From Rhynchonema sp. JSB1_4 (Eukaryota; Nematoda; Chromadorea; Monhysterida; Xyalidae), in NCBI GenBank assembly GCA_030248065.1, contig JASAMV010001689.1, forward strand, positions 62,001 to 126,000: a stretch of 64,000 nt of DNA, in the 5' to 3' direction. This document shows, piece after piece, positions 48,801 to 59,075 of this stretch. The translations under genes and the position numbers were made by a program. The notes beneath the pieces were generated by a model. That model was not told where the DNA came from and did not search any database. It worked only from the letters and a program-made list of their open reading frames with translations. The first letter of the stretch is position 1; each line of letters begins with the position of its first letter.

Positions 48801-50071
48801 TGTTGTGGTTTAAATCCGTAATTTTGTGTTGTTAAATGTTGTTAATTTATTTATTATTGTTTGAGGAAGCGCTGGCGTTGCGACATCCTAGATTTAGAAA
48901 CAGCGACGCACAGGACGCCGATGAACTGTGGCAGGAAGTTCTGAAACCTTTGCTGATTGAAACGTATCGGACATCAGAAGATCCGAAGTTTTATCAGGTG
49001 ATTATTTTTGTATTTTTTGATCATACGCACCTATGTGAAACAACAATTTGTTTGCGTTTGTTTTTCAGATGGTGGTGCACACTCAGCGTGTCTGCGCGTG
49101 TTGTGGAAACAAAATGAACGAGTTTATTCGCACAGAAGACTCCGAAATTTGTGTTGCAGTGGCGCCCGGCACGCAGGATGGCGTCGAATTACAGGTTCGT
49201 GAATTGAATGTTGCACACTTTGGCAGTAGGGTGCGGGGTTTGGGATTATGTCGATTCTCGACACCAGGGACTAGGATCGAGCCGGGTAACCTGGGCCGGG
49301 CACGACTGACCAATACTTTGGCTCGGCTCGGTCTGGTCCGGTATGAAAGTTCAAAGTTTTTGAGCAATGCGGGCTGGGCTAGATTTGGTCCGAGTCAAAA
49401 GTCGAAAATCTCGGCCCGGTCCCAGCTGTGTTCGATACCTACACTTTTTATATTTGTCTAGGATTTGATTGCAACGCAGTTTGCCCATCAAACCAACGAA
49501 CAAGAGTGCGACGTTTGTGGTCGCTTCGAAATCGATGAGACAAGGCGGATTGGTGAATGTTACAAGCATCTGTTTGTTATGATGTCCAGGTGTGACATTT
49601 GTTGAAACATTTTTATCTTTATTGGTGATTTATCTGTATGCTGTTATATTTTGTCAGGGCTGTGTACGACCAACAACTGAAGATCATTAGTGGCGTTACG
49701 GAGGCGCGTGTTGTTGTGCCCAGATTTATTTCTTTGCCGACCACTGATGACCAACTGATGCCATTGACATTCGAGCTGCGAGCTGTTTTGGTGCGTAATT
49801 TTGTGTTTATTTTGAACATTTATATATCGATTATTTTAAACATAAACATTTATTGATTGTTGCAACGTAGGTTTACCATCGTTCGTTGCGACACTACGTG
49901 GCATACGCGTACAACTACTATATTAGGGCATGGATTCACGTGGATGATTATCAAATATCCGTGGTACAAAATTTTTACAAGCCCAACCATGACAAACAGA
50001 AGGCAAATGATTATGTGCAAAGTGAAGATTGTTGCAAGCGTGGAACAGTGTACATCTATTGTCTCCAGTAG
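27817..50071 (+). CDS. Helitron replicase/helicase (HUH-Y2 Rep plus Pif1) with C-terminal USP-type deubiquitinase
   Basis: One multi-exon gene (about 35 exons, short GT-AG introns) read through in consistent frames. A candidate start ATG at 27817 (MPKKRTLCKGAG) is followed by basic exons near 29120, 29374, 29597 and 30367, then acidic exons at 31195 and 31361. Next come three tandem Cys/His cassettes (31687-34508), helical and acidic linkers (35652-38930), the Helitron DUF6570-type region (39076-40531) and the Rep (40921-43207). A linker and preceding region (43364-44244) leads to the Pif1-type helicase (44440-47370), two similar small exons (47553-47700, 47772-47868) and the USP domain (48215-50071, ending TAG after VYIYCLQ). 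Every key residue searched for is present and I saw no unavoidable frame break, so the gene may be active or recently active. The exon order near 34.9-35.3 and 36.7-37.0 kb is unresolved. It may be one polyprotein-like product or alternatively spliced. Confidence 0.85.
27970..28372. mobile_element. TA-type MITE, second family, copy 1, inserted in a hAT MITE 1 relative
   Basis: The left end CCGTATTGTCGGAAATAGAA mirrors the right end TTCTATTTCCGACAATACGG, followed by TA. The DNA on both sides (27934-27969 and 28371-28482) matches the interior of hAT MITE 1 (about 20737-20885) across the insertion: the intact copy reads AAAAAGGGCATTTTGGCG, and here that site is split. Confidence 0.85.
28512..28935. 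mobile_element. TA-type MITE, second family, copy 2
   Basis: The same terminal repeats as at 27970: TACCGTATTGTCGGAAATAG at 28512 and CTATTTCCGACAATACGGTA ending at 28935. It is the same length class, with the same internal blocks (CCACAGATTAGTGGTATGGT; TTGTTTAAGCTTGCG). The two copies are direct repeats 140 bp apart. Confidence 0.85.
29745..29870. repeat. GC-rich dispersed repeat, long copy
   Basis: It contains GTGCCGGGTAACTCGG, GGCACGACTGACCAA and CCCGGCCCGGCC. The copy at 49.25 kb shares the non-GC parts (GGTAACC, GCACGACTGACCAAT, CTTTGGCTCGG), so this is a true dispersed element rather than random GC-rich DNA. Confidence 0.75.
30055..30290. repeat. GC-rich dispersed repeats
   Basis: Two clusters: CCGGCCCGGCCCAAACCTTC at about 30090 and GGGCCGGGCCGGAGATCTGG at about 30230, in opposite orientations. 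They match the KIFAP3 intron copies. Confidence 0.7.
30558..30737. mobile_element. Short TIR element (MITE), copy 1
   Basis: About 180 bp with ends ACTACGCCAACACGAGCCCG and CGGGCTCGTGCTGGCGTAGT-type inverse repeats, closely matching copy 2. It lies in an intron of the Helitron gene. Confidence 0.8.
30808..31000. mobile_element. Short TIR element (MITE), copy 2
   Basis: Ends TAAAGGCAAACTACGCCAAC and GTTGGCGTATTTTGCCTTTA are inverse repeats. The interior is nearly identical to copy 1 (GACGTGGCTGCTGATTTGGG in both). Only an AT-rich 80-bp repeat unit separates the two copies. Confidence 0.85.
31687..34508 (+). other. Three tandem copies of a three-exon Cys/His cassette (A-B-C) in the Helitron protein
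   Basis: Unit 1: A 31687-31842 (GVFGCKKKACAKFYP ... CADHH), B 32073-32225 (RCRGCGEAMLFSRNKCDNH), C 32281-32385 (YVCGKCHNFSDERR). Unit 2: A 32461-32640 (KRCSVKDCCKWGDC ... CVEH), B 32866-33018 (NCHGCALKMVMSGHSCPTH), C 33138-33270 (VYVCGECCYWTEDQR). Unit 3: A 33341-33511 (CCVKKCKFNGNC ... CGKH), B 34005-34185 (CDGCGAALVLNRKRCRQH), C 34242-34508 (VFFCGCCHLWSDTQR). Each part keeps its own exon and its own Cys/His spacing, so the block looks like a tripled exon trio. Zinc binding and DNA recognition are inferred; N-terminal zinc-finger-like motifs are known in Helitron proteins. Confidence 0.8.
34559..34935. repeat. Compound cluster of the AT-rich 80-bp and GCTCGATATAAAATTTT repeats
   Basis: Alternating copies. 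GTGCTCGATATAAAATTTTA-type units lie near 34580, 34765 and 34815. Between them are AT-rich units with ACATGTTTT and TAAATTAATGTAACTGG (34629-34695 and 34866-34932). It sits in one intron of the Helitron gene. Confidence 0.7.
35330..35645. other. AT-rich intronic stretch of the Helitron gene
   Basis: No exon could be supported between the acidic exon ending near 35325 and the exon starting at 35652. A GGATCGAACTTA string near 35480 was considered as a tRNA B-box but no cloverleaf was found. Confidence 0.4.
39076..40531 (+). other. DUF6570-like region of the Helitron protein
   Basis: The exon 39076-39719 ends in HRGCVTCIDNQQVP, the next (39882-40025) has LNYIEQLLIAPSACFINCIE and RGG, and the following two exons run to 40531. 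The Cys pair, the E-x-LLIAP block and the position directly before the Rep match the helper region typical of animal and plant Helitron proteins. Acidic stretches occur at 39440-39510. Confidence 0.7.
40921..43207 (+). other. HUH-Y2 Rep endonuclease domain
   Basis: A Helitron_like_N block is encoded at 40921-41160 (HYANLDIEIYPALFPKARYG) and 41264-41402. Rep motif 1 lies in exon 41497-41910 (GPPTLFVTLSCAG). The HUH motif is in exon 42026-42188: GAPHLHMLLWLRDAP, with His codons at 42036-42038 and 42042-42044. A CxxxC/CRYGFP segment follows at 42280-42504, then 42585-42685. The two candidate catalytic tyrosines are in YVAKYATKAE (codons 43028-43030 and 43040-43042). These are the residues that nick and hold DNA in rolling-circle transposition. 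Confidence 0.9.
44440..47370 (+). other. Pif1-type (SF1B) helicase domain
   Basis: Walker A GIGGSGKT is split by the intron 44612-44727. Motif Ia, GPTGLSAFSIAGQTIHRFF, follows, then Walker B DEISM at 45067 (first base of the Asp codon on the previous exon) and GDLLQLPPVG (motif III). LTQNMRQ is at about 45755, VLALMGTHDLVDDMN at about 46088, a GARVM-like VNSRVMIRRNLDVERG at about 46715, VNGALGTVM at 46840 and VHKCQG at about 47035. GLSVDHAIICADNR and YVALSRVRSLDGVHLLRL follow at 47149-47270. The complete motif order supports an active 5'-3' helicase. Confidence 0.92.
47553..47868 (+). repeat. Duplicated exon between helicase and USP domains
   Basis: The exon 47553-47700 encodes RATPQMRKGGNIDTPSNSED and the exon 47772-47868 encodes YATPRVRSDGNIDTPDDSGD. 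The shared GNIDTP plus acidic pattern indicates a local exon duplication forming the linker. Confidence 0.7.
47930..48170. repeat. AT-rich 80-bp unit followed by tandem CGATATAAA units
   Basis: 47930-48008 is an AT-rich unit (TACATTAATTTACATAGTGC). 48040-48170 holds three tandem units of about 55 bp containing GAGCATTCTTGGTCAAA or variants and CGATATAAA-type ends. Confidence 0.75.
48215..50071 (+). other. Ubiquitin-specific protease (USP/C19) domain fused to the Helitron protein
   Basis: The Cys box GLTNIGNSCYVNGMLQC is in exon 48397-48600 (catalytic Cys codon 48473-48475). The exon at about 48650-48773 has HCYYVGTEYN, and 48868-48996 has SDAQDADELWQEVLKPLL (the QDAxE block). Two CxxC pairs typical of the USP zinc ribbon are CACCGNKM in 49070-49194 and CDVCGRF in 49462-49590. 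Strand-rich exons follow, then the His box LRHYVAYAYNYYIRAWIHVDD (in 49871-50071), with His codon 49892-49894 and a following Asp pair. The C-terminal strand is VYIYCLQ. The catalytic Cys, His and Asp are all present, so a deubiquitinase activity is plausible. USP residues and spacing are seen; function in the element is inferred. Confidence 0.85.
49235..49440. repeat. GC-rich dispersed repeat inside the USP-coding part (intron)
   Basis: A diverged relative of the copy at 29745. It lies in the intron between the two CxxC exons of the USP domain. Confidence 0.75.
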
Positions 50072-50468
50072 CATTGATAACTAGACAAATATTTGTCATT
50101 ACGACTGCCAAATTTTGCAGTGTCCGTGCACTTTATTACTGTGCATTGTCATTTTGTGTTGGTTAAAAGTTATGGATTTTCTTATAATTTCTAGTCTATT
50201 GATTGTTATCTGATCCGAAATTTTTGTGCATTATGAATGTGCATGAATTACTATTGTGCATTATATAGTTGTGATTTGAGATTATATTTATTATTATATA
50301 AAAATAATATATTAAGATTGTAAATTTTAGTTGTTGTGGTTTGTTTGCAGCACAATTTATTCATGAAATTATGATAACAAAACGAAGAAATAGTAGTTGC
50401 TCGTGCTGAAACCAGACAACGTATATAAGAGAACAAAATTAGCTGGTGTTTTTCAAAGCTGAGCAATT

Positions 50469-53400
50469 TTATTTTTTATCGTTGTGCGAATTAGTTTCCA
50501 GTGAAGGGATGTGTCCTGGTGGATTGTTTATTCTGGAAGATGAGGAATCGGATGTCGCGGACGCGTTCAGCTTTCCACTGAAAGTATTGTGAAGTGTTTT
50601 TAGTCGATTTTCGTGACGGTTTTGGGGTAAGTTATAATGTATTGGCACTGACCGTCATTGGTTCACCGTGAATAATGACATCGAACTCGCCGTACTCGTT
50701 GTTAGTGCACTCCAACATGAAGTGTGCGTCGACTGATGACATGAATTCGATTTGAATGAATGTTCTGTGAGCATGGTACTGCATGTTGGTGGATGGTCGC
50801 AATACGGAGACTAGCTGAAAAGTGTCAGATGTGTGAACAGGTCTTGGCCGTAAGCTTAGAAGATCAGATCGGGTTGGACTTGCTGTGTCGAAAGGGTTTG
50901 ATATATAATATAATAAATTGAGATTAAAAATGGCGATTTTTTTTGTCAAACTCTGCTTAAAGCATTGAGCATACATGTTTTTACATATTGTACATTAGTG
51001 TGATCATATATCTTTTGATAATATGTGAATTGATGTAGCTGAGTTTATTTCTAACGCTCGAGCAGCATTTCAGCAACTTTCACGCAGACTGGTTTGGTCG
51101 GAAATTCGGGTTATTGGGCCGGTATGGTGAGCTTCAGATTCGTGTGACAGTCAGAACAGGGTTGGGGTGCTTGTTTGATAAAAAAAATGAATGTAACAGA
51201 AATTGTGCAAACCGTGCCAAACTGCGAGAAAATAGCCCAGATTTGTGAGTCAGGTGTTTCGGCTACTTGTGGCCCACTAATCAGTATGATTCTTGTTTGT
51301 AGTGCTTCGAGATTGCGCGGGAGACACGGTTCGAGTGTAAATTGAGCGCCCGATGTTGACACAAACAAGTGCTGTGCGAGGGCCTGAAATGGAATTAGAT
51401 ACTTTTCATTGTGGGGGATTGTGTGGGGTTTTAGGATTATTGGTGAAGAAATTTGCGAACCAGTTGTTGGTCGCGTCTTGTGCGAAATTCGATAACGTGT
51501 TCGAATTTGGTATTTGCATAAGACCCTTCGAATTCGATACCGGCGAAGTACGTGGATACATGTTGAACTGGTTGGGGTGAACCGCCTTGTTGTCGATAAT
51601 CGATGTTTAGTGCTGACGTGATGGTGTCGTTGTTGAGGTGTTGTGTGTTGGGGCTGATGAACGCTGATCTGTGGTACAGTGTATTTTAGTACAGTGTACT
51701 GTCTGCCAGGTCACGAAGATATTCTCGTTACCGCACCATGAAATTCACTTATGCGTGCCGTCAGTACAGTGCGCAATTTTTTGTGCCGTTTGCGTGTTGA
51801 ATCAGAACTTCAGTTTAGCTTTTTCGCATTACTTTTAGGGAGACAGTGGGTCTAATTCTCGAACGTGAATTGCGTGTAATTATTGTGCGTACGCGAAATG
51901 GAATTCTGTTGCAATTCGCTTGTTACAAAGAGCTGGCTAGAGACGGTAAACATAATGTGAACGAACCGCGTCAGTTGTTCTGGATCATCACATCGTTGTC
52001 GCTCTCGGATTTCCATGTAGTTCAGTTTCCTGCCAGGGTTTGACATCATAAAATTTGGTATGGTGTTGTTGTCCGTTCTGTAAGTCGTTAAATGTGTTTA
52101 GGGTTCATTGCTCTTGATTGTTCATGTTTGTGTATTGTTTATGACTTCGGCTACTTGATACTACTGGTCTTTTAGCACTGAGTCCTCAACCTTTCAGGTT
52201 GTTTTATTTTTGCTGACGATATATTTTGAAAATAGTACTCAAAAGTAGTGCTTCTGTGAATCACAGACAGCGTGGAAACGCTTTTTGTGGTCATGGAGTA
52301 GAATATACAGCTATTGCGCAATGAAAAGAATTTTATCAATTTTCGTAGAAAATACATTTGTGGCTCGCGATAGAATGATCATGACGTTACAATAGAAAAA
52401 TGTGCTGCTGAATGAAAAATTGTATTGCGACGAACAGATAATATGTTGTGAGCATGGCAATGATGAACCAGTGGTGACATTATTTGGACAAAATGAAAAA
52501 TAACATTGCATTAATTTTTAGTTCATAGATTGGATGGCGAAGTTGAATTAAAAAATTCGAGTCGAACTCTTACACATGGAAATAAATGAAATGTAATCGA
52601 GATATGCTGCTGGGTGTAATAAGTGGGATAAAATGGCAATGACACAAAAAAACAAAAAAAAAGTAATAGTTCGTGGACAAAATGGTACTGCACTGGAATC
52701 ACGAGCTTCACTTCAAGTTCATCACTACTTCATTGTACTTTTTTGCTGAGTATTGCAGTTCGTTTGAATGGATTTTTTTCTTCAGTGATTTGGCGAATTC
52801 TTCCCAGTTAACATCCGTAACGTCCACAATGTTGTGAACGACGCGCTGTAAAGAGTACAACTGATGGATGAACTGTAACTTATAATGCCATCAATAAAGG
52901 TGAAGCAATAACGAAATAAATAGTAAATTACCGTGGTAATATTTTTGGTTTGAATTTTGATCAGTTTCGTGTTGTTAGATGACACTGCGATTTTGAGACG
53001 CTGCAGTGCATTCTGATTAGAAAAGAATGATAGATGATGTCTTTTTTATTATTAGGGTGGTAGTTTTTTGTAAATTATCGCAATTTTTTCCTATTGTGAA
53101 GTGGGCTGGGCGCGGTAACTAGGCATCAAAGTGAGCACTGAACTGGACTCGAAGCCCGCATTTTTTTCTTGCTTTTACGATGCACACGCGAGCGGGCTGA
53201 GATTTGCGGGTTGCGGGTTTGGTCCATTTAGAAATTCTGATCCGCAACGCGCATTTTGCGGTGAAAGGTAATGTGTATTCAGTTTTTTGCGGCCCGCATT
53301 TCCTGAATTGCAACGCGCAACCCGCAGGCTATGTGAAAGACCCCTTAAAAATGTCAGTTTAAAGATAAGTGGAACTTTTTACCGGGCTATCGAAGTCGTT

Positions 53401-56400
53401 GTTTTTCATTGTGTCGCCACTCAGTTTCGTCCAAAGTTTCAGATCAATGGATGTGAGGTCCAGCGATGTGGTTGCGTCATATGCGGTTATCTGTGTTGTG
53501 TTCGAATGTGAGGCGCGTTACACAGGATTAAATAGCATTGTGAAATGTTTTATGATACAATTATACATAATGAATTGATAAATAATAAGTAATAACCATT
53601 AATCGTTTGTATCCAGCACTGGGTAGAATGTCGCGTATGTCAATAGTGACAACGGCTGTGGCGTACGTGATCTCGTTAGTGTCAGGTTTCATTTCAGCGA
53701 TTTCAAACAGAGTGTGAAAAATGGCTGAAAAATTATGCATTGTAATATTTCTACTTGGTTTTTTTAGGTGAAATATGAAGCTGTCGGCGTGGATGAAAAT
53801 GAGAAATGCTCACCAAAATTGTTGCCTAAGGGCGAATGAACTTGTAATATTGTCGTTGAGACTGCTTCAAAGCGATAAAGTAATAAATTTAAAAGAAAAA
53901 TATACAAAACAAATATACAAGTTTTATTATACCGAAATCAGTGGGAGGTTGCGACTGCTGAGATTTGATTTTCGTCTGTTGTCCTTCGTTGCTGTACCAC
54001 GAAGTGATGTCGATGACTTCTTTGAAGCTCGGATCGGCAATGTTCATGAATCCATATGAAGTGTTGATGCCTTGACCTGGTCAGTGTGACTGATAGTTTT
54101 TATTATTGCGGATCGGAATCTACGAGATCACATTCACATTCTGCAGTTTTGACAATTCACAACCTACTGTATATATTTCGACGTCTGCTCGGATGAAATT
54201 TACGTATTACATATTCTGTATCTATACATGTTTTGACAGTTCATAAATTGATGTACATATTTTGTATATATACATGTTTTGACACTACATAAATTGATGT
54301 AACTGAGTTTATTACTAACGATCGACCCGGATTCCAACAAATTTGTCATAAAACAATTGAGCTCATTGTGAACCATACTGAACCAGTAAGTTTGCGGACG
54401 ACGTAATTTTAAATTGTTATTATTAGTAGAAGCATTGGGAAAAACGTACCAAAAGCAGTTGGGGCTCGTTTTGACGCATTCACAATGTAGAACGCTTTGT
54501 GCAGACGATTGTCTCGATCGCTGTCCCAGTACGCGGCCTGTGAATGAATGGGAATTTTTTGAGTTGTGGTTTGCCTGTAGTAGTTGTTCTGTGAATTGGT
54601 TAAACATGTTTTTTGACCGGTGAAAACAAAGAAAAATGTAATCGAAACCGTTAAAAATATACTTCTGTTCCGAAAAAGCGCATGTTGATTTGGCCAGTTT
54701 TGTCAATCAAGACGACGTCGATACAATCGATGTCTTTGTTCGAGTCACGTACTGAGCATGTTGTCAGCAGGGAAATGGAACGGACCACAGTCAATAGGCC
54801 GTCTGAAAATAAGAGCTTGCTGCAGCTTATTTGCTTTTTCGTGTTGTACAAAATCGTTGTTACAATATGTAAATTTGTATGTACCAATTGTGGCATCCAC
54901 AGCCATGGCATCCAAGCAGTTGATGGTTTTGTGTGTCAGTCGTTGGTTCCAGCACTTGATGTGATCATCAGCTGCACCGAGTTCCGAACAGGTGAAGTTG
55001 TTGGTGAATTCCCACAGCTTGCTGCTTCGGGTGGGGTCGATGGCGTCGTTGGTTTTCGTGATCGGCGTTCGAATCGAGCCACCGCTGAAAGTTTAATTAC
55101 AATATAATTGTTGAAAACATATTTGAGAGCGGCAAACAGCCATTATTGCCTGTGACAAGTGGTTTGGTGTGCAAGTGCGGCTTACGTTAGCAAATAGGCG
55201 ACCCCCATTTTCATCGTGTTCAGTTCTTGCGCGGAATTGCCACTTGCGTTCACAACCATCGACATACAACCGTCAGTGATTAGGGCAGAGCGAAGTGGTG
55301 ATTTTTCTTTGCCTGTCTTTTTCTCGTGGTCGGCGATCAGTATTGGGGTGCATTTGACGGCGATTTTTGTGCTGAAATCAAGGTAGACGACCATCAGCGA
55401 CTTCAGTATCGAGGAGACATGACCAGAAATTGTCCTCATGGATCGTATACTGCTGCGTCTTACGTGCGCGGTACTGTGCGTAACCCGCGTCTTATGCGTT
55501 TTGTGTGCCGCCCGAGTTGGTTTCGTATTTTGGCACTAATAAAACCGTTTCACTAAAGTTACTTACCAATCTGTGAGAAGCGACAAGTCAGACAGTTGCA
55601 CTAGAGTGATCTCTTCTTCGTTGTTTGTGCATGTTTGTGTGCCATTGGGGTCGATTTCGAGTGACAACTCGGTGTCACCGAATGCTGTGGTTTTGTGGTG
55701 AGTGAGACTGTCATCTGAATGACAAAGGCAGAATGTAAAGTTTCTGAAAAAAAAGTAACGGTTATGTATAGTGAAAAATCTATTTGAAGTTAAAAACAAG
55801 TATGATTCTGACCATTCTGTGTTGTCATTCTGTTGTATGGTTTGTTGTGGTAGGAAATCAAAGAACATTCGTTGATCGTGATGACCGAGACGTGAGTTCC
55901 GTCGTTGAGACTGGAACAGTAGTTTTTTTTTGTATTATCATCGTTTTCATTCTGCAAAGAGAGTTATGTATATTGCAGAAAGTGAAAATAACTAACGTCT
56001 TTGACTTGTGTGTGATGTTTTTCAAGTGCACAAACGGATATTTCGTCATGTCGATGTCTTTGATAGCACTTGGCAATAGTATGGCTCCTTTAAGTATTTT
56101 TAAGGGCTATGAGTGATAAAATCAAACATTGTTATGTCAGTAATTGATTCAGTAAATGTAATTATTCGAAGAAAAAAAATGTAACGACATGGGGAAGAGC
56201 GTACTTTCACTGCTTTCTCCGTCGCTGCACGTGATCAAAACTTTGTCTCGCAGCTTGGCATGGTCCTGGGATTATTTTGTTCATAAGTTATTATGCGTTT
56301 AAGCGGCATGTCAATTGAGCAGTTTTCATACAAGTTTTAACCTTGTGGCAAATGGCAAAAAAAATTGGCAACAAAAAATAATGAATGAAAGTGAAATAAC

Positions 56401-57942
56401 CACAATCTGCAGTGTGCATTCTTCTCCACGTCGTAGATTCGCGATGGCATTATCCATGTCTGGGACGTTGTTGCTTGATGACGCCATTGTTTTGATGTGC
56501 GGCTGTTGCGTCTTATTGCGATCCCAGTTAAATACAAAAACAAATGGTTTGCTATTCGTCATGATTAATAGTGGATTAAAATGTAAGTCGCAACATTTTT
56601 TTTGCGACTGGATAAAAACCAATCGGAGACCGGTTTCGTATTCACTTTGAGACAAATAACCAGTAATTTTATATCAAAAAAGTGACCAGCAACATGTACT
56701 TAGTGTGTTACATATCCTTTAGCAATAGCAATCAACGTAGCGATAGATGGAAGAATTATAAATTTCAGAACAATTTATTATTAATCACAAGTTACGTAAC
56801 GCGTTTTAGCCGCTTGATATTCCCAAAATAAAATAGGATGTGTTCCCTGAGACAACAATAAGTGTGCTATTATATCCATTTCAGTGCGACAAATATTACC
56901 ATGTTAAATGACAAAGAATTTGCCGTCTGTGTTAGGGATTGGGATCAAGAAGTTTACGGCCTGAAGAGTTTGACACACGTTCTCGCACATTGTCTCATCG
57001 CATGCCAACGCGTCCATGATCGCTTTTTTTGTGATTTCTTCCTTGTTGTTGAACAGCTCCTTCACCTGTAATAAGAAATTGTTAGTTGGAAATAGAAGTC
57101 ATTAGTGCTATCTTCATGAAGGAATGGACGGTGTGGTCAATGTGTGGGGTTTGTGATAATTTATGTTCAAGGGCGAACCTTCGATGCGTTTTTGTTTATT
57201 GCAGTCGTGTTCACAGCCGTAGAGGCGCTTGCACGTTTGGTTGGGGCCGATCGCAGACGTGTGAATTGCTGAAAACATGTAGGATTTAGCGTCGGCCAAT
57301 CGTGATTTTTCAGGTAAGAGATGAGTAGTGCTAAAAAGTACTTTAGGTTTTGTCACTTTTTTCTGGCTAAAAGCGGGGTTTGATAGTGGTGTTTACCTTG
57401 TTTGCCTGTGCGTTGCTTGAGGCACGCCAAATGCCACACTGTAGTGCGAAGCAGTCTTTTTCTGCGTCTGTCGACACTTCGTGCGCGTGTTCAACGTCTA
57501 GAGTTGGGATGCCTTGCTTGATCTTCATCAGTCCATTGATGGCCAGATACTGGTCTTTCTCCGAGTTGTTGGTCAGCGTTTCTATTGCTTTGGCCTGTGT
57601 ATGTGGTCAATTTATGAGTCGGTGCTTGTTTGCGATTTGTTAGGCATGTAAATCGAGCTATCTAATCCCATGATCCAGAGGCCGCTAGCGATTCAAAAGA
57701 GTTAAAAAACGTGTTTTGCCTGTGTATTTTGGCAGCAATTTTGTCAATATCCCCAAAAGTTAGGTAGCTAGCTTGATGTGGTATGACTCCTGGCTCTCCT
57801 TATTTTGTCGAACTAAACTAACGTGCACGTTGTTGACTTCAATGGCGATCTCATTTTCTTCGTTGTCTTTCAGTTTGCCCTTGTATGTGATCGCGTTTTG
57901 TCGTTCGAATTGTGTGACTTTTCCGCATGTGTAAGTGAATAC
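50469..57942 (-). CDS. RPA70-like single-stranded DNA-binding protein, convergent to the Helitron gene
   Basis: Many short exons on the minus strand, in the domain order of replication protein A large subunit. Upstream exons of unknown type lie at 57942-57823, 57594-57397, about 57270-57175 and 57068-56940, then 56645-55570. An RPA-N-like exon at about 55385-55190 encodes PLRSALITDGCMSMVVNASG. DBD-A is encoded at about 54810-54330 (IDVVLIDKTGQINMRFFGTE, then HKAFYIVNASKRAPTAF, then QTYWFSMVHNELN). DBD-B is encoded at about 54060-53383 (FMNIADPSFKEVIDITSWYS, AYDATTS, LTSIDLKLWTKLSG). C-terminal exons include CSDCHTNLKL near 51150; the last, about 50580-50469, ends TAA after a Ser-rich tail. 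RPA-like proteins coat single-stranded DNA and are known accessory genes of some Helitrons. Its stop lies about 400 bp from the stop of the RepHel-USP gene. The start codon and the 58 kb end are unresolved. Confidence 0.68.
54195..54310. repeat. AT-rich 80-bp family, two units in an RPA-like gene intron
   Basis: Two successive units, each with TATACATGTTTTGACA and ATAAATTGATGTA. The second ends with ACTGAGTTTATT, as does the copy at 50.97-51.04 kb. Confidence 0.75.
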
Positions 57943-58019
57943 CTGCGGGCAATAGAGTGGCTGGTGGGACTTCCTCCCTCTCTTGCGGGCGTACTTTTAG
58001 AAGGTGGTACCATCTTTCA

Positions 58020-58160
58020 AGCAGGGTTAATGGTACGTTGCAGCCAGACATGCACGAGCAGCTGCAGCAGGTACAGCCCGGCAGTAGCTGAATGGGGCCT
58101 GCTGCAGCAGAAGAGTGTTCAAGTGCGGCACAGCTGCAGCAGCTGCAGCAAAAGTTTTTG
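58020..58160. repeat. CAG/CTGC-rich low-complexity stretch
   Basis: Repeated GCAGCAGCTGCAGCA-type triplets, low complexity on both strands. Reading it as Gln-rich or Cys-rich coding is not supported. Confidence 0.6.
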
Positions 58161-58164
58161 ATAC

Positions 58165-59075
58165 AACCGGTAAGGTCGAAATTTTGGAAAATTATCAATG
58201 CAGCGATTCGTTGATTTCCCACGAAAAAAATTCGCGCTCTAGCGCGATGTCCGTGTTTATGAGTATAATTGCTTCTTAATTGTGTAACACTATGATAAGA
58301 AAGTGGAGGTGTGCAAGTCCCTGTATGTGTGTGTGTGGTACCCGCCCCGATTTTTTGCCCTCAAAATGCCCATTTATATTTGCGGATTATAGCACATAAA
58401 AATAGGCACTCAAAAAAACTTGTATTGTACCCTACACGTCCCGAAAAATCTTGTTGGGTACCTTGTTGATGAAGATGAATGGTTGAAACAAACCTCTTTG
58501 GGTGGTGTTTGTTGTTGGCCGGGCGGCAGCAAGGTCCATATGTCAGCATACATTCCGTCGTTTTGTTTCGTTTGGTTTTCTGCGGCTAAAGTTTTTGATC
58601 GAAAATCACCTGTGTGGTGGCTAATATTGTGGCCAGAGCCTATAATCGCGATCGCAATTATCAACCTGATGCCGATTCAGATTTTAATCTCGTTGAGAGA
58701 TCTTGATCCCGATTAACTATTCGGATCCCTGGCCCGTTAAGCAATCCCGTTCGAGTACTGGCCGTGTGTGATTCGTAGAAACAATTGAATAATTGAATAA
58801 AAGCACAAAAAATGAGTTAAATATGTGAAAGTAACCTTGATGACGATTCAGGCTGGTTCTATTTTTCAATAGTACCGTAAGAAGCGTTATTGCAATGAAA
58901 GAGAAAATGCATTGATAATAATAATAATTTTATTTCTTCAGCAAAACCATTTGTATTTCTTTCTTTTACATCGAAGTTCTTTGATCATCGAGACATTTGT
59001 TACCAGAATAATTCATCGTAAAACGCAAATAACGCAAAAATAATCTTGTTTTCTCTTCAATCTTGCGGGTGTCTA
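58165..59075. other. Gap between minus-strand genes
   Basis: No firm gene. A minus-strand open stretch around 58600-58440 (DGMYADIWTLLPPGQQQTPP) could be an upstream exon of the RPA-like gene. The rest is AT-rich. Confidence 0.3.

Noticed and set aside
51846..52043. Plus-strand open frame within the RPA-like gene
   Set aside because: A minus-strand open stretch covers the same bases in the context of minus-strand exons. No plus-strand splice partners were seen, though neither strand is certain here.
56215..56272. Minus-strand VLITCSDGESSES read as a vWA or Sec23-type domain
   Set aside because: Neighbouring exons fit RPA OB-folds better and no MIDAS-type DxSxS motif was found.
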